Below are positions 27,666 to 36,139 of a stretch of 64,000 nucleotides of DNA, in pieces (positions within the stretch are counted from its first letter, which is position 1; each line of letters starts with the position of its first letter). A program made the position numbers and the translations under genes. This stretch comes from JASHPR01 sp963833885 (GTDB taxonomy: Bacteria > Actinomycetota > Actinomycetes > Streptosporangiales > Streptosporangiaceae), in assembly GCA_963833885.1 (NCBI GenBank), contig CAWHZU010000006.1:1-64000 (forward strand), read 5' to 3'. Under the pieces are notes generated by a model. It made no database searches. It had not been told where the DNA came from and worked only from the letters and a program-made list of their open reading frames with translations.

Positions 27666-27680
27666 CGCTATGTCCTCCGG

Positions 27681-29495
27681 TCACTGCAGGACAGTGACGA
27701 CTCCGCGGTCTCCGTCGACCCGCACGATCTGGCCGGTCTTGATGAGCTTGCTGGCATGCCCGGTGCCGACGACGGCCGGCATGCCGTACTCGCGGGCCAC
27801 GATGGCGGCGTGCGACATCGTCCCGCCGATGTCGGACACGGCCGCCTTGATCTTGCCGAATATGGGCGCCCAGCTCGGCGCCGTCACCGCGCAGACCAGG
27901 ATCTCGCCATCCTGCATCAGGCCGATCTCGTTGACGCTGCGCAGCACCCTGGCGACGCCCTCGACGACGCCCGGCGACGCCGCATAGCCGTGTATCACCT
28001 GGCCGTCGCTGTCTTCAGCCGCGGCCCACATCGCCAGGGTCTCCGCTGTCACTCCCCACAGCATCCGGACCGCCGGGTCGTTCAGCGCCTCGGGTACCGG
28101 GCCGATGGCCGGCGGCGGCGGCCAGCCTTTGAGCACCTCAAGCATTCGCCTGCGCTCGGCGATGATCGGGCCGAAGTGGGCCGCGCCGAGGGTCGGTGCG
28201 CCCGCGGCCCAGGCCAGCATCACATCCGACAACGCCTGGTCGACCTCGGTGTGGTGCAGGTGGAAGATGTCCTCGACGTCGGCCAGCACGCCCTGCCGTA
28301 CCAGCAGTTCGCCGAAGTCGCGGATCTTGGCGAAGAACCGCGTGGTGAACCAGTGCTCGCAGTAGAACTTGTGGTCTTCCACGTACGGGAAGACGAGCCG
28401 GGCCAGGCCGAGCATCTGGTCAAAGGCCGCGCGTTCTTCGTCGCTGGACAGCAGACCGCGGTACTCGCCGACGATCTGCTCGCGCTCGGTCCTGAGTTGC
28501 TCGGTCGGCCGGCTCAGCGGGACCCCTTCGCGTACCAGCCGCATATAGCGGGGCAGCGCCGCGAACGGCACGGTGAGGTCCTCGTTCCAGCTGCGGTGGT
28601 GATGGTAGAAACCGTCGCCGGTCGACACGTTGAACCACGGATCGCGGGCTCCCTCGAAAGCGGCAAGCCAGCGCTGGCCGGCCGCGCCGCGCCGCGCCAG
28701 CGCCGTCAGCACCTCCGCCGGCGCGCGGCCGTCCGCGAACTCATCGTCGACCGCGGTCTCGACGGCGAGCCTGGCCAGCTGCCTGAGCTCGTCGTCTGGC
28801 CGGTACATGACCACGTCGATGCCCGCGACCATCCGGGCCACGGCCTGGTCGCCGATCTCGGGGAATGCCTTCTTGCAGAACTCGAAGAAGACCACGTAAG
28901 CGCCGTACCCGAGCATCAGGAACTCGGTGTGGTAGTGCCACATCTTCGAGTACAGGTCCAGGCACCGGTGGTAGTTCTCGCGCACGTAGTGGTTCTGCGC
29001 GATCCCGGTCGCGCTGGTCACCACCTCAGCGTCGTCGATCTCGGGCAGCTCAGGCACCTTGATGGCATCGATCTCGCCGATGAGGGCGGTCATCTTGGCT
29101 TTCCAGGCGGCGAAGAGATGATCCCAGTTCTCGTAGTAATAGCCAGCCCGCTCCTGGAAGACCGCGAGCCTGCGCTCGATCTCGGCCGGATCGGTGACGG
29201 GGATCGCGGTGATATAAACGCGCCCGTTGAGTATCCGGTGCTCGATTCCGAGCGTGGTCGGGAACGAGAACACCCTTGCGGTGTTCGCACCAATCGCGCC
29301 GTACGGGATCTCACAGGTCACCGTGTCGAATGCGGGCAGCGGCTCGGGAAAGTGCATCGCGTTGTGGAACCAGAACCGCCCGTCGTCCTCCGGCTGGAAC
29401 CTGGTGAAGTACTGGTACATCGACCGCCATCCCTCGGCGCCCGGCACGTCGGCAATCTGCGAGGGGAGCGGGAAGCCGAAGCCGTTTCCGTCCAT
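27681..29495 (-). CDS. Split dikinase, substrate and phosphohistidine subunit
   Basis: This 604-residue protein ends in a PEP-utiliser mobile (swivel) domain, with 'HGYAASPGVVEGVARVL' and the phosphorylated His in 'GGTMSHAAIVAREYGMPAVV'. The first 500 residues are a large, mostly helical region rich in Trp, Tyr, His and Phe (for example 'HYVRENYHRCLDLYSKMWHY' and 'YVEDHKFYCEHWFTTRFF') that I take as the substrate-binding domain. There is no C-terminal PEP/pyruvate barrel, so pyruvate is not the expected acceptor. The composition resembles the phosphohistidine subunit of phenylphosphate synthase and the middle of rifampicin phosphotransferase. ATG 29495 follows GGAGG by 5 bases. It should pass phosphate from ATP, via His, to an organic hydroxyl or enol. 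Confidence 0.8.
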   Translation of the reverse strand: MDGNGFGFPLPSQIADVPGAEGWRSMYQYFTRFQPEDDGRFWFHNAMHFPEPLPAFDTVTCEIPYGAIGANTARVFSFPTTLGIEHRILNGRVYITAIPVTDPAEIERRLAVFQERAGYYYENWDHLFAAWKAKMTALIGEIDAIKVPELPEIDDAEVVTSATGIAQNHYVRENYHRCLDLYSKMWHYHTEFLMLGYGAYVVFFEFCKKAFPEIGDQAVARMVAGIDVVMYRPDDELRQLARLAVETAVDDEFADGRAPAEVLTALARRGAAGQRWLAAFEGARDPWFNVSTGDGFYHHHRSWNEDLTVPFAALPRYMRLVREGVPLSRPTEQLRTEREQIVGEYRGLLSSDEERAAFDQMLGLARLVFPYVEDHKFYCEHWFTTRFFAKIRDFGELLVRQGVLADVEDIFHLHHTEVDQALSDVMLAWAAGAPTLGAAHFGPIIAERRRMLEVLKGWPPPPAIGPVPEALNDPAVRMLWGVTAETLAMWAAAEDSDGQVIHGYAASPGVVEGVARVLRSVNEIGLMQDGEILVCAVTAPSWAPIFGKIKAAVSDIGGTMSHAAIVAREYGMPAVVGTGHASKLIKTGQIVRVDGDRGVVTVLQ

Positions 29496-29539
29496 GGGAG
29501 CCTCCAGGTGAGGGGATGTCCGCAGCCGCGACAGAGCGG

Positions 29540-31540
29540 TCAGCCGATCGGAAATTTCTGCTGCGTGGCCGCATACCTGACGTAGAAGTCGAGCGAGCCA
29601 GGATTTGCCATCGCGTTGCGGTTGGCGGCTTCGTCGGCCGGCACGCCTAGCAAAATCCTTCGCACTGGTACCTCCATCTTCTTGCCGGTCAGCGTGACCG
29701 GGATCGCCGGAACCTGAACGATCAGGTCCGGCACGTGCCGGGGCGTGCACTCGCGCCGCAGCCGCTCGGAGATCTTCTGCTCAAGTGCCGCGTCGAGGAC
29801 GAGTTCGTCGGCGAGCTTGACGAAGAGCGGCATGAAGAACTTCCCGCCGTCCAGGTCGAGGTTCACGATGATCGCGTCTTCTACTTCCCCGATCGTGGCG
29901 AGCGTGCGGTATATCTCAGCGGTGCCGATCCGCACGCCTTGCCGGTTCAGCGTGGCGTCGGAGCGGCCGAGCACGAAGCAGCCGCCGCGGGAGTTGACCC
30001 GGAAGAAGTCGCCGTGCCGCCAGACTCCGGGGAACTCCGCGAAGTAGGACTCCTGGTATCGCGACCCGTCGGCGTCGCCCCACAGGCCGACCGGCATCGA
30101 CGGCATCGGCGCGGTGACGACGAGCTCGCCCACCTCGTCCACGACACTCTCGCCGCGCTCGCTGAACGCACGCGCGTCGACGCCCAGGTGGCGGGCCTGG
30201 ATCTCGCCGGCATAGACCGGCGCGGTCGGCATACCGCCGACGAAGCCGGTGCACACGTCGGTGCCGCCGCTGCCCGTGCACACCCAGACGTCCTGCTTGA
30301 CATTGCGGTAGAACCAGGCTGTGCACTCGGCCGACACCGGCGAGCCGGACGGCATGATCGCGCGCAGGGCGGGAAACTCGTACTGCTGCCTCGGCACGAA
30401 GCCCGCCTGAGCCATCATCTCCACGAAGGCAGGGCTGGCGCCGAAGAATGCCACCCGGCAGTCCTGCGCCAGCCGCCACAGCGTTTCCGGCCCCGGGTAG
30501 GTTGGGCTGCCGTCATACAGCACCGGGCACACGCCCAGCAGCAGTGAGCTGACCAGGAAGTTCCACATCATCCAACCAGTGGTGGTGAAGAAGAACATCC
30601 GGTCGCCGAGCCGGAGGTCCATGTGCAGGGTCTGCAGCTTCAGCTGCTCAATCAAGATCCCGCCGTGGCCGTGCACGATCGCCTTGGGCAGCCCGGTCGT
30701 ACCCGACGAGAACAAGATCCACAGCGGGTGACCGAACGGAACCTGCTCGAACTCGAACTGCGCGGCGGGCACTGGCAGGTGGTCGAGCGCCTGAACCCAG
30801 GTCAGCGCGCCGACCGGCGGTGCGGTACCAGCAGACGGATCGAGGTAGGGCAGCCAGATCACCCGCTCCAGGCTGTCCAGGCCGCCGATGATCTGCCGTA
30901 GCTCGTCGCTGCGGTCGAACCGCTTGCCGCCGTACTTATAGCCGTCGGCGCAGAACAGAACCTTTGGTGTGAGCTGGCGGAACCGGTCGAGCACTCCCCG
31001 CCAGCCGAAGTCCGGCGAGCAGCTCGCCCAGATCGCGCCGATGCTCGTGGTGGCCAGCATCGCGATGACGGCGTGCGGGATGTTGGGCAGGCAGGACGCG
31101 ACCCGGTCGCCTGGCCGCACGCCCATGGCGCGCAGCTGGGTGCCGAGAATCCGTACCTGACCGGCCAGCTCGGCCCAGTCCATGCTGACCGCTGGCGCGG
31201 ACTCGCTCACCGACAGCAGGGCGGTCTCGCCTGGACGCTCGCGCCGCAGAATGTGCTGCGCATAGTTGAGCCGGGTGCCGGGGAACCACTCGGCACCCGG
31301 CATCTGGCGGCGGCCGAGCACGCGCTCTGACGGCGCCGAGCAGGTGATGCCGGTATAGTCCCAGATTGCCTGCCAGAAGCCGTCGAGATCGGTGACCGAC
31401 CACCGCCAGAGCGCGTCATAGCTGTCGAAGGCGTGGCCGCGGTCAGCGAGCCAGGTCCGGAAGGCGGTCAGGTTAGCGTCTGCCACCTGCGCGGCGCTTG
31501 GCGTCCATAGCAGGCTGCCCTCGCGAACTGGCACGGTCAT
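29540..31540 (-). CDS. aacS: Acetoacetyl-CoA synthetase (3-oxoacid-CoA ligase)
   Basis: This 666-residue ANL-superfamily ligase has the acetoacetyl-CoA synthetase layout: N-terminal 'GSLLWTPSAAQVADANLTAF', the P-loop 'ILFSSGTTGLPKAIVHGHGG' with a 'QLKLQTLHMDLRLGDRMFFF' region, 'VCTGSGGTDVCTGFVGG', 'VWRHGDFFRVNSRGGCFVLG' with the ribose-binding Asp, and a C-terminal 'VTLTGKKMEVPVRRIL' with the catalytic Lys. It makes acetoacetyl-CoA (or a close homologue) from the free 3-oxoacid, CoA and ATP. ATG 31540 was chosen because upstream residues are atypical. It is first in the operon, preceded by a 178 bp region with a perfect palindrome, and should consume the product of the downstream carboxylase (inference). 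Confidence 0.88.
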   Translation of the reverse strand: MTVPVREGSLLWTPSAAQVADANLTAFRTWLADRGHAFDSYDALWRWSVTDLDGFWQAIWDYTGITCSAPSERVLGRRQMPGAEWFPGTRLNYAQHILRRERPGETALLSVSESAPAVSMDWAELAGQVRILGTQLRAMGVRPGDRVASCLPNIPHAVIAMLATTSIGAIWASCSPDFGWRGVLDRFRQLTPKVLFCADGYKYGGKRFDRSDELRQIIGGLDSLERVIWLPYLDPSAGTAPPVGALTWVQALDHLPVPAAQFEFEQVPFGHPLWILFSSGTTGLPKAIVHGHGGILIEQLKLQTLHMDLRLGDRMFFFTTTGWMMWNFLVSSLLLGVCPVLYDGSPTYPGPETLWRLAQDCRVAFFGASPAFVEMMAQAGFVPRQQYEFPALRAIMPSGSPVSAECTAWFYRNVKQDVWVCTGSGGTDVCTGFVGGMPTAPVYAGEIQARHLGVDARAFSERGESVVDEVGELVVTAPMPSMPVGLWGDADGSRYQESYFAEFPGVWRHGDFFRVNSRGGCFVLGRSDATLNRQGVRIGTAEIYRTLATIGEVEDAIIVNLDLDGGKFFMPLFVKLADELVLDAALEQKISERLRRECTPRHVPDLIVQVPAIPVTLTGKKMEVPVRRILLGVPADEAANRNAMANPGSLDFYVRYAATQQKFPIG

Positions 31541-31654
31541 GCCCCGGCCCTCTCTGCACGTGGCCTTCGGCCGCAGAAGCCTGATCCAGTTCCCCGGACG
31601 CATCGTTGCATTACATGGCTGACGGTCGCATAGGCCAGCGCCGCCGGGCAATGA

Positions 31655-31675
31655 CACTTTCACTGGGTGAAAGTG
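31655..31675. promoter_or_regulatory. Perfect palindrome, candidate operator of the aacS operon
   Basis: Arms CACTTTCAC (31655-31663) and GTGAAAGTG (31667-31675) are exact inverted repeats around a TGG spacer. The site lies 115 bp upstream of the aacS start and 43 bp beyond the purU stop, the only regulatory space for the operon. It is not followed by a T run on either strand, which argues against a terminator. The binding protein is unknown; the IclR, PucR, AraC and PaaX regulators in the window are candidates. Confidence 0.55.
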
Positions 31676-31718
31676 CTCAGTACCGCGAGGTTGACGCGGC
31701 CCGCACGACCCCCGCGAA

Positions 31719-32648
31719 TCAGGCGAAAACAATCGTCCTGTTCCGGTGCACGATGATCCGGTCGTCCAGGTGCCACCCGACCGCGCGGGCAAGCACCGAG
31801 CGTTCCACGTGCCGGCCCATTCGTCTCAGGTCATCCACCGAGCAGCGGTGATCTACCCGCACGATGTCCTGCTCGATGATCGGGCCGGCATCCAGGTCGG
31901 CGGTCACATAGTGCGCGGTGGCGCCGATCAGCTTCACGCCGCGGTCGGCGGCCTCCTGGTGCGGATTGCCTCCGGCGAACGCCGGCAGGAAGCTGTGATG
32001 AATGTTGATGATCGGATGCGGGCAGGCGGCGAGGAATGCAGGCGAGAGGATCTGCATGTATCGTGCCAGCACCACGAAGTCGACCTCGCCGTCCAGCAGC
32101 TTGAGCTGTGCCGCCTCCGCTTCGGCTCTCGTGTCCGCCGAGATCGGGACGTAGCAGAAGGGGATGCCCCAGCTCGTCACCAGCTCGGCCGTGGCCCGGT
32201 GATTCGAGATCACCATCGTGATGTCTGCGTTGAGCTCTCCGGACTCGACGCGCCAGCGCAGCTCCCGCAGCGCGTGATCGGACCTGGAGACGAATATCGC
32301 CATCCGCTTGCGGTCCGCGGCGCGGGTCATCCGCCAGGTCATGGCAAACTTCTCGCCGAGGGCGGACAGGTCCTGCTCAAGCTGGGCCATGCGTCCGGCC
32401 AGGCAGGCCAGGTGAAACTCCACCAGCAGGAAGAAGCTGCCGCCGACCGGATTCGTCGAGTACTGCTGCGACTCCACGATGTTCGCGCCATGGTCGTAAA
32501 GGCAGCGGGACACTCCGGCCACGATGCCCGGCCGGTCCGGGCAGGTGACCAGCAGTCGGCCGATGTTGGCTTTCGGATCGTCGGTCTCGGCGGGCTGCCG
32601 GGCAGCCGGCGAGTGCACCGGCGCGATCTCGGCTGGCATGATCATCAT
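31719..32648 (-). CDS. purU: Formyltetrahydrofolate deformylase
   Basis: This cytosolic enzyme of about 309 residues hydrolyses 10-formyl-tetrahydrofolate to formate and tetrahydrofolate. The N-terminal ACT domain opens 'RLLVTCPDRPGIVAGVSRCL' and the C-terminal formyltransferase-like domain has 'VISNHRATAELVTSWGIPFC', 'VLARYMQILSPAFLAACPHP' and the catalytic pattern 'INIHHSFLPAFAGGNPHQEA' (Asn, His) with 'GATAHYVTADLDAGPIIEQD' (His, Asp). ATG 32648 begins a run of Met codons; the start may be one or three codons later. PurU is the last step in folate-dependent oxidation of methyl groups in methylotrophic and O-demethylation clusters, which fits the nearby MetF and methyltransferase genes. Confidence 0.9.
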   Translation of the reverse strand: MMIMPAEIAPVHSPAARQPAETDDPKANIGRLLVTCPDRPGIVAGVSRCLYDHGANIVESQQYSTNPVGGSFFLLVEFHLACLAGRMAQLEQDLSALGEKFAMTWRMTRAADRKRMAIFVSRSDHALRELRWRVESGELNADITMVISNHRATAELVTSWGIPFCYVPISADTRAEAEAAQLKLLDGEVDFVVLARYMQILSPAFLAACPHPIINIHHSFLPAFAGGNPHQEAADRGVKLIGATAHYVTADLDAGPIIEQDIVRVDHRCSVDDLRRMGRHVERSVLARAVGWHLDDRIIVHRNRTIVFA

Positions 32649-32764
32649 TGTCTCGCGGCGGTGCCGGCGGCTCATCCGCACCAGCCACAAAGCTGCTGCG
32701 CGTCAGTTGTGCGCCGCCACCAGCGGCGCTGCGCGGAGAAATCCTTCGGGCGAGAGGCGCGGAA

Positions 32765-33937
32765 TCATAGCGAGCCCCAGACCTCCTCCGCGGTCTGGAC
32801 GATCAGGGCGAGCTTGTCCCACTGCTGCTGTGGCGTCAGGTCGTTGCCTTCCTTGGTGGAGGAGAAGCCGCACTGTGGTGACAGGCAAAGCTGACCGACG
32901 TCGACGAACCGGCAGGCTTCGTCGATCCGCCGCTTCAGGTCGTCCTTGCTCTCCAGCTCGCCGCGCTTGCTCGTGACCAGCCCGAGCACGACCCGCTTGC
33001 CCTTCGGCACGAACCGCAGCGGCTCGAAGCCACCGGACCGCTCGTCGTCCCACTCACAGAAGAACCCGTCCACCTCGAGACGGTTGAACAGCGCATCCGC
33101 CACGAACTCGTAGCCGCCCTCGGCCGCCCACATGCTCTGATTGTTGCCGCGGCACATGTGTGTCGTGACCGCGAGGTCAGCCGGCCGTCCGGCCAGCGCG
33201 AAGTTGATGTTCTCGATGTAGCGCTCGTGCTGGTGGTCCGGGTCGCCGCCGATCTCAGCGACATGCTGGCGCTGCGCCGGGTCGTTCATGTAGGCCAGGC
33301 TGGTGTCGTCCAGCTGGAGATAACGGCAGCCGAGATCGTAGAGCCGCCGCACCTCTTCCGCATAAGCAGCGGCCAGGTCGACCCAGAATTGGTCCAGGTC
33401 GGGGTACACCGACGCATCGATGGCCGACCGTCCGCCGCGGTAGTGCACCATGCTCAGCGAGGGAATGGTCAGCTTCGGTACCGCGGTGGCGGCCGTGTCG
33501 CGCAGGAAGCCGAAGGCCTCGCCGAAGATCGTCTGCTCGAGTGTGACCGGCGCCACGACATGCGCCGACGGCGGCGCCCAGTCATAGTTCCGCTGCTCGT
33601 TGTGGAAGGCCACCCTGATGGTGTCGTCCTGGACCTTCTTGATGCCGCCAAGCTGGTAAATGAAGTCCATATGCCAGGACTCGCGGCGCAGCTCGCCGTC
33701 GGTTGCCGCGCGGAGCCCGACCTCCTGCTGCATCCGGACAACCTCGCGGATGGCGGCGTCCTCGACCGCCCGGAGCTCGCCTGCGCCGATCCGGCCGGCC
33801 GCGAAGTCGTCCCTGGTGCGCAGCAGCTCAGGCGGCCGCAGCAGGCTACCGACGTGGTCGGCGCGGAAGGGCGGCCGTCCGGCGGACTGTGCAGGGCTGG
33901 CTGCGGCGTGCGGCCCGATGCTGTGCGTCTCTGTCAT
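32765..33937 (-). CDS. MetE-like (cobalamin-independent methionine synthase type) methyltransferase
   Basis: This 390-residue protein matches the catalytic C-terminal barrel of MetE alone: 'PPFRADHVGSLLRPPELLRT' at the start, 'LYDLGCRYLQLDDTSLAYMN', 'TTHMCRGNN' (His and Cys of the zinc site), 'GFFCEWDDERSGGFEPLRFV', and 'QLCLSPQCGFSSTKEGNDLT' with the second zinc Cys. The N-terminal half of true MetE, which binds polyglutamyl folate, is absent. Such short paralogues are common in actinobacteria and are thought to be methyltransferases or lyases of xenobiotic metabolism; their reactions are largely unknown. ATG 33937 has GGAGAAGG upstream. It is the next gene after the Dpp-type importer genes, so it may act on the imported compound. 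Confidence 0.78.
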   Translation of the reverse strand: MTETHSIGPHAAASPAQSAGRPPFRADHVGSLLRPPELLRTRDDFAAGRIGAGELRAVEDAAIREVVRMQQEVGLRAATDGELRRESWHMDFIYQLGGIKKVQDDTIRVAFHNEQRNYDWAPPSAHVVAPVTLEQTIFGEAFGFLRDTAATAVPKLTIPSLSMVHYRGGRSAIDASVYPDLDQFWVDLAAAYAEEVRRLYDLGCRYLQLDDTSLAYMNDPAQRQHVAEIGGDPDHQHERYIENINFALAGRPADLAVTTHMCRGNNQSMWAAEGGYEFVADALFNRLEVDGFFCEWDDERSGGFEPLRFVPKGKRVVLGLVTSKRGELESKDDLKRRIDEACRFVDVGQLCLSPQCGFSSTKEGNDLTPQQQWDKLALIVQTAEEVWGSL

Positions 33938-33950
33938 ACCGACCTTCTCC

Positions 33951-35054
33951 TCATGAGGTTTCCGCCACCTTGCTGGCCACCACGGGCGTGCCAGCTGCAT
34001 CCGGCTGCTCGCTGGCTGCGGCCGGCGGCCGGCCGCTCGACAGCGGGAAATGACAGGCGACCAGGTGCCCGTCACCGAGCGCGCGCAACTCCGGCACCTC
34101 CGCCGCACATAGCTCCTGCGCCCGCGGGCATCGGGTGCGGAACCGGCAGCCGCTCGGCGGGTCCAGCGGCGACGGCAACTCCCCGCTGATGACGCTGCGG
34201 GAGTCCCGCTTCCCGGCTGGCGGGACGGGAGTCGGAATGGAGTCCAGCAACGCCAGGGTGTAGGGATGCAACGGCTGGCGATAGATATCCCGGACCGGGC
34301 CGATCTCGCACAGCTTCCCGAGGTACATGACCGCCACCCGGTCGCTCACCTGCTTGACCAGCGCCAGGTCGTGAGCGATGAAGAGATACGACAGGCCCAG
34401 GTCAGTGCGCAGCTTCTCGAACAGGTTGAGTACCTGCGCCTGCACCAGCACGTCGAGCGACGAGACGGGCTCGTCGCACAGGATTAGCTTGGGCTCCAGC
34501 GCTAGTGCCCTGGCGACCGCCACTCGCTGGCACTGACCGCCGGAGAGCTCGCGCGGGCGTGCGCTGCCGTAGCGGGCGGCGTCGAGCCCCACCCGCTCGA
34601 GCAGCGAGCCCACCTTCTCGCGGCGTTCGGAGCGGGTGCCAACCCCGTAGGCGATGAGCGGCTCCTCGACGATCCGGGACGCCGTCCATCTCGGGTCCAG
34701 GGACGAGAACGGATCCTGGAACACCATCTGCAGGTTGCGCCGCACCGACTTCAGGGCACGGTAGGGCAGGCGCACGAGATCCTGTCCGTCGAAGATCACT
34801 TCACCGTGCTTCGGGCGCGGCGCCTGGATCACTGATCGGGCCAGGGTGGACTTCCCCGATCCTGTCTCGCCGACGATCCCGAGCGTCTCGCCGGCGTGCA
34901 GCTTGAAGGACACGTCGGATACGGCCTGAAGCACGCCGCCCTTCGCCCCGCCATAGTCGCGCAGCACGAACTCCTGGACCAGGTGACGGACCTCGAGCAG
35001 GACGTCATCGCCGGCCGGCGAGGGAACGCCGGCCCCGTTCACTATCGCTGTCAT
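33951..35054 (-). CDS. dppF: Dipeptide/oligopeptide-type ABC importer ATPase (DppF/OppF)
   Basis: This 367-residue ATPase has Walker A 'GIVGETGSGKSTLARSV', Q-loop 'LQMVFQDPFSSLDPRWTASR', signature 'RELSGGQCQRVAVARALALE', Walker B 'LILCDEPVSSLDVLVQAQV' and the C-terminal oligopeptide-family cysteine region 'GCRFRTRCPRAQELC', which may hold an iron-sulfur cluster in this family. ATG 35054 overlaps the DppD-type stop (TGATGA). The signature SGGQCQR carries Cys in place of the usual Arg/Gln, a mild change. Confidence 0.88.
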   Translation of the reverse strand: MTAIVNGAGVPSPAGDDVLLEVRHLVQEFVLRDYGGAKGGVLQAVSDVSFKLHAGETLGIVGETGSGKSTLARSVIQAPRPKHGEVIFDGQDLVRLPYRALKSVRRNLQMVFQDPFSSLDPRWTASRIVEEPLIAYGVGTRSERREKVGSLLERVGLDAARYGSARPRELSGGQCQRVAVARALALEPKLILCDEPVSSLDVLVQAQVLNLFEKLRTDLGLSYLFIAHDLALVKQVSDRVAVMYLGKLCEIGPVRDIYRQPLHPYTLALLDSIPTPVPPAGKRDSRSVISGELPSPLDPPSGCRFRTRCPRAQELCAAEVPELRALGDGHLVACHFPLSSGRPPAAASEQPDAAGTPVVASKVAETS

Positions 35055-36139
35055 CGGGGAGCCCCCCTCCCGCACGGATGCCAGCATGCCCACCAGCGGC
35101 CCGGCTCGTGTTCCGCGAGGCGAGGCGGCTGCTCCCGGCAGTCCTGCTGTGCGCCAGGGCAGCGCGGCGCGAACGGGCATCCGAGCGGGATCGCGGACAA
35201 GTCTGGCGGACGTCCGCCGACGACCGGGAGCAGCACGTGCGGCTCTAGCTCGATCCGCGGCATGGCGTCGAGCAGTGCCTGCGTATAGGGCATCCGGACG
35301 TCGGCGAAGAGCTCCCCCGCAGGCGCCCGCTCGACCACCTGGCCGGCGTACATCACGATGATGTCCTCAGCGTAGCTAGCGGCCAGTCCGAGGTCATGGC
35401 TGATCATCACCAGCGCGGTACCAGTCTGGCTTTGCAGGTCAAGGAGGAGATCCATTATCTGTGCCTGAGTCGTCACGTCGAGCGCAGTGGTCGCCTCGTC
35501 CGCGATCAGCAAGTCCGGCCCGCAGGCCAGCGCGATGGCAATGACGACGCGCTGGCGCATCCCGCCGGAGAGCTGGTGCGGATACTCGAGAAAACGCCGC
35601 TCCGGCGCGGGTACGCGCACCATCCGGAGCAGCTCGACGGCGCGCTCATGCGCCTGCTCGCGGTCCAGCGGCAGGTGGCACCGGACGGCCTCGGTGATCT
35701 GGGTGCCGACCCGCATCGTCGGGTTCAGCGACCGTTCCGGATTCTGGAAGACCATCGCCACATTGCGGCCCCGGTAAGCACGCAAGTCATTCTCACTGCG
35801 GCCGACCAGTTGCTCCCCCTTGAACCGGATCGAGCCAGAAACGCGCGCAGAATCCGGCAGCAGGCCCATCACCGCCAGAGCGCTGACGGTCTTGCCCGAG
35901 CCGGATTCTCCGATGATGGCCAGCGTCTGGCCTCGCCCGATGCTGAAGCTGATGCCCTGCACCGCATATACCCTGCCGCGGCGGCCGTGGAAGGTGACAT
36001 GCAAGTCCGAGACGTCGAGCAGCGGGCTGGAGTCCGTCCGGGTTTCAGGCAGCCCGACGGCACTGGCCAGCGCGGCCGAGTCGGCCGTCGCCCCTGCTGC
36101 GGCTGGCCGGCGACCTCGGTCGCGCAGCAGCCCGGCCAT
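35051..36139 (-). CDS. dppD: Dipeptide/oligopeptide-type ABC importer ATPase (DppD/OppD)
   Basis: This 362-residue ATPase has Walker A 'IIGESGSGKTVSALAVMG', 'VAMVFQNPERSLNPTMRVGT', signature 'HQLSGGMRQRVVIAIALAC', Walker B 'LLIADEATTALDVTTQAQIM' and the oligopeptide-family C-terminal cysteine cluster 'GCPFAPRCPGAQQDC'. The first 40 residues are an Ala-rich extension. ATG 36139 overlaps the DppC-type stop. It pairs with the DppF-type ATPase to power import. Confidence 0.88.
   Translation of the reverse strand: MAGLLRDRGRRPAAAGATADSAALASAVGLPETRTDSSPLLDVSDLHVTFHGRRGRVYAVQGISFSIGRGQTLAIIGESGSGKTVSALAVMGLLPDSARVSGSIRFKGEQLVGRSENDLRAYRGRNVAMVFQNPERSLNPTMRVGTQITEAVRCHLPLDREQAHERAVELLRMVRVPAPERRFLEYPHQLSGGMRQRVVIAIALACGPDLLIADEATTALDVTTQAQIMDLLLDLQSQTGTALVMISHDLGLAASYAEDIIVMYAGQVVERAPAGELFADVRMPYTQALLDAMPRIELEPHVLLPVVGGRPPDLSAIPLGCPFAPRCPGAQQDCREQPPRLAEHEPGRWWACWHPCGRGAPR

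Noticed and set aside
27324..29585. 753-codon plus-strand frame opposite the dikinase genes
   Set aside because: It is a shadow of the two dikinase genes, which carry clear catalytic motifs; the plus-strand protein has no domain and shadow-like composition.
31655..31675. Reading the palindrome as a transcription terminator of purU
   Set aside because: There is no T run on either side and the loop is only three bases; an operator is more likely.
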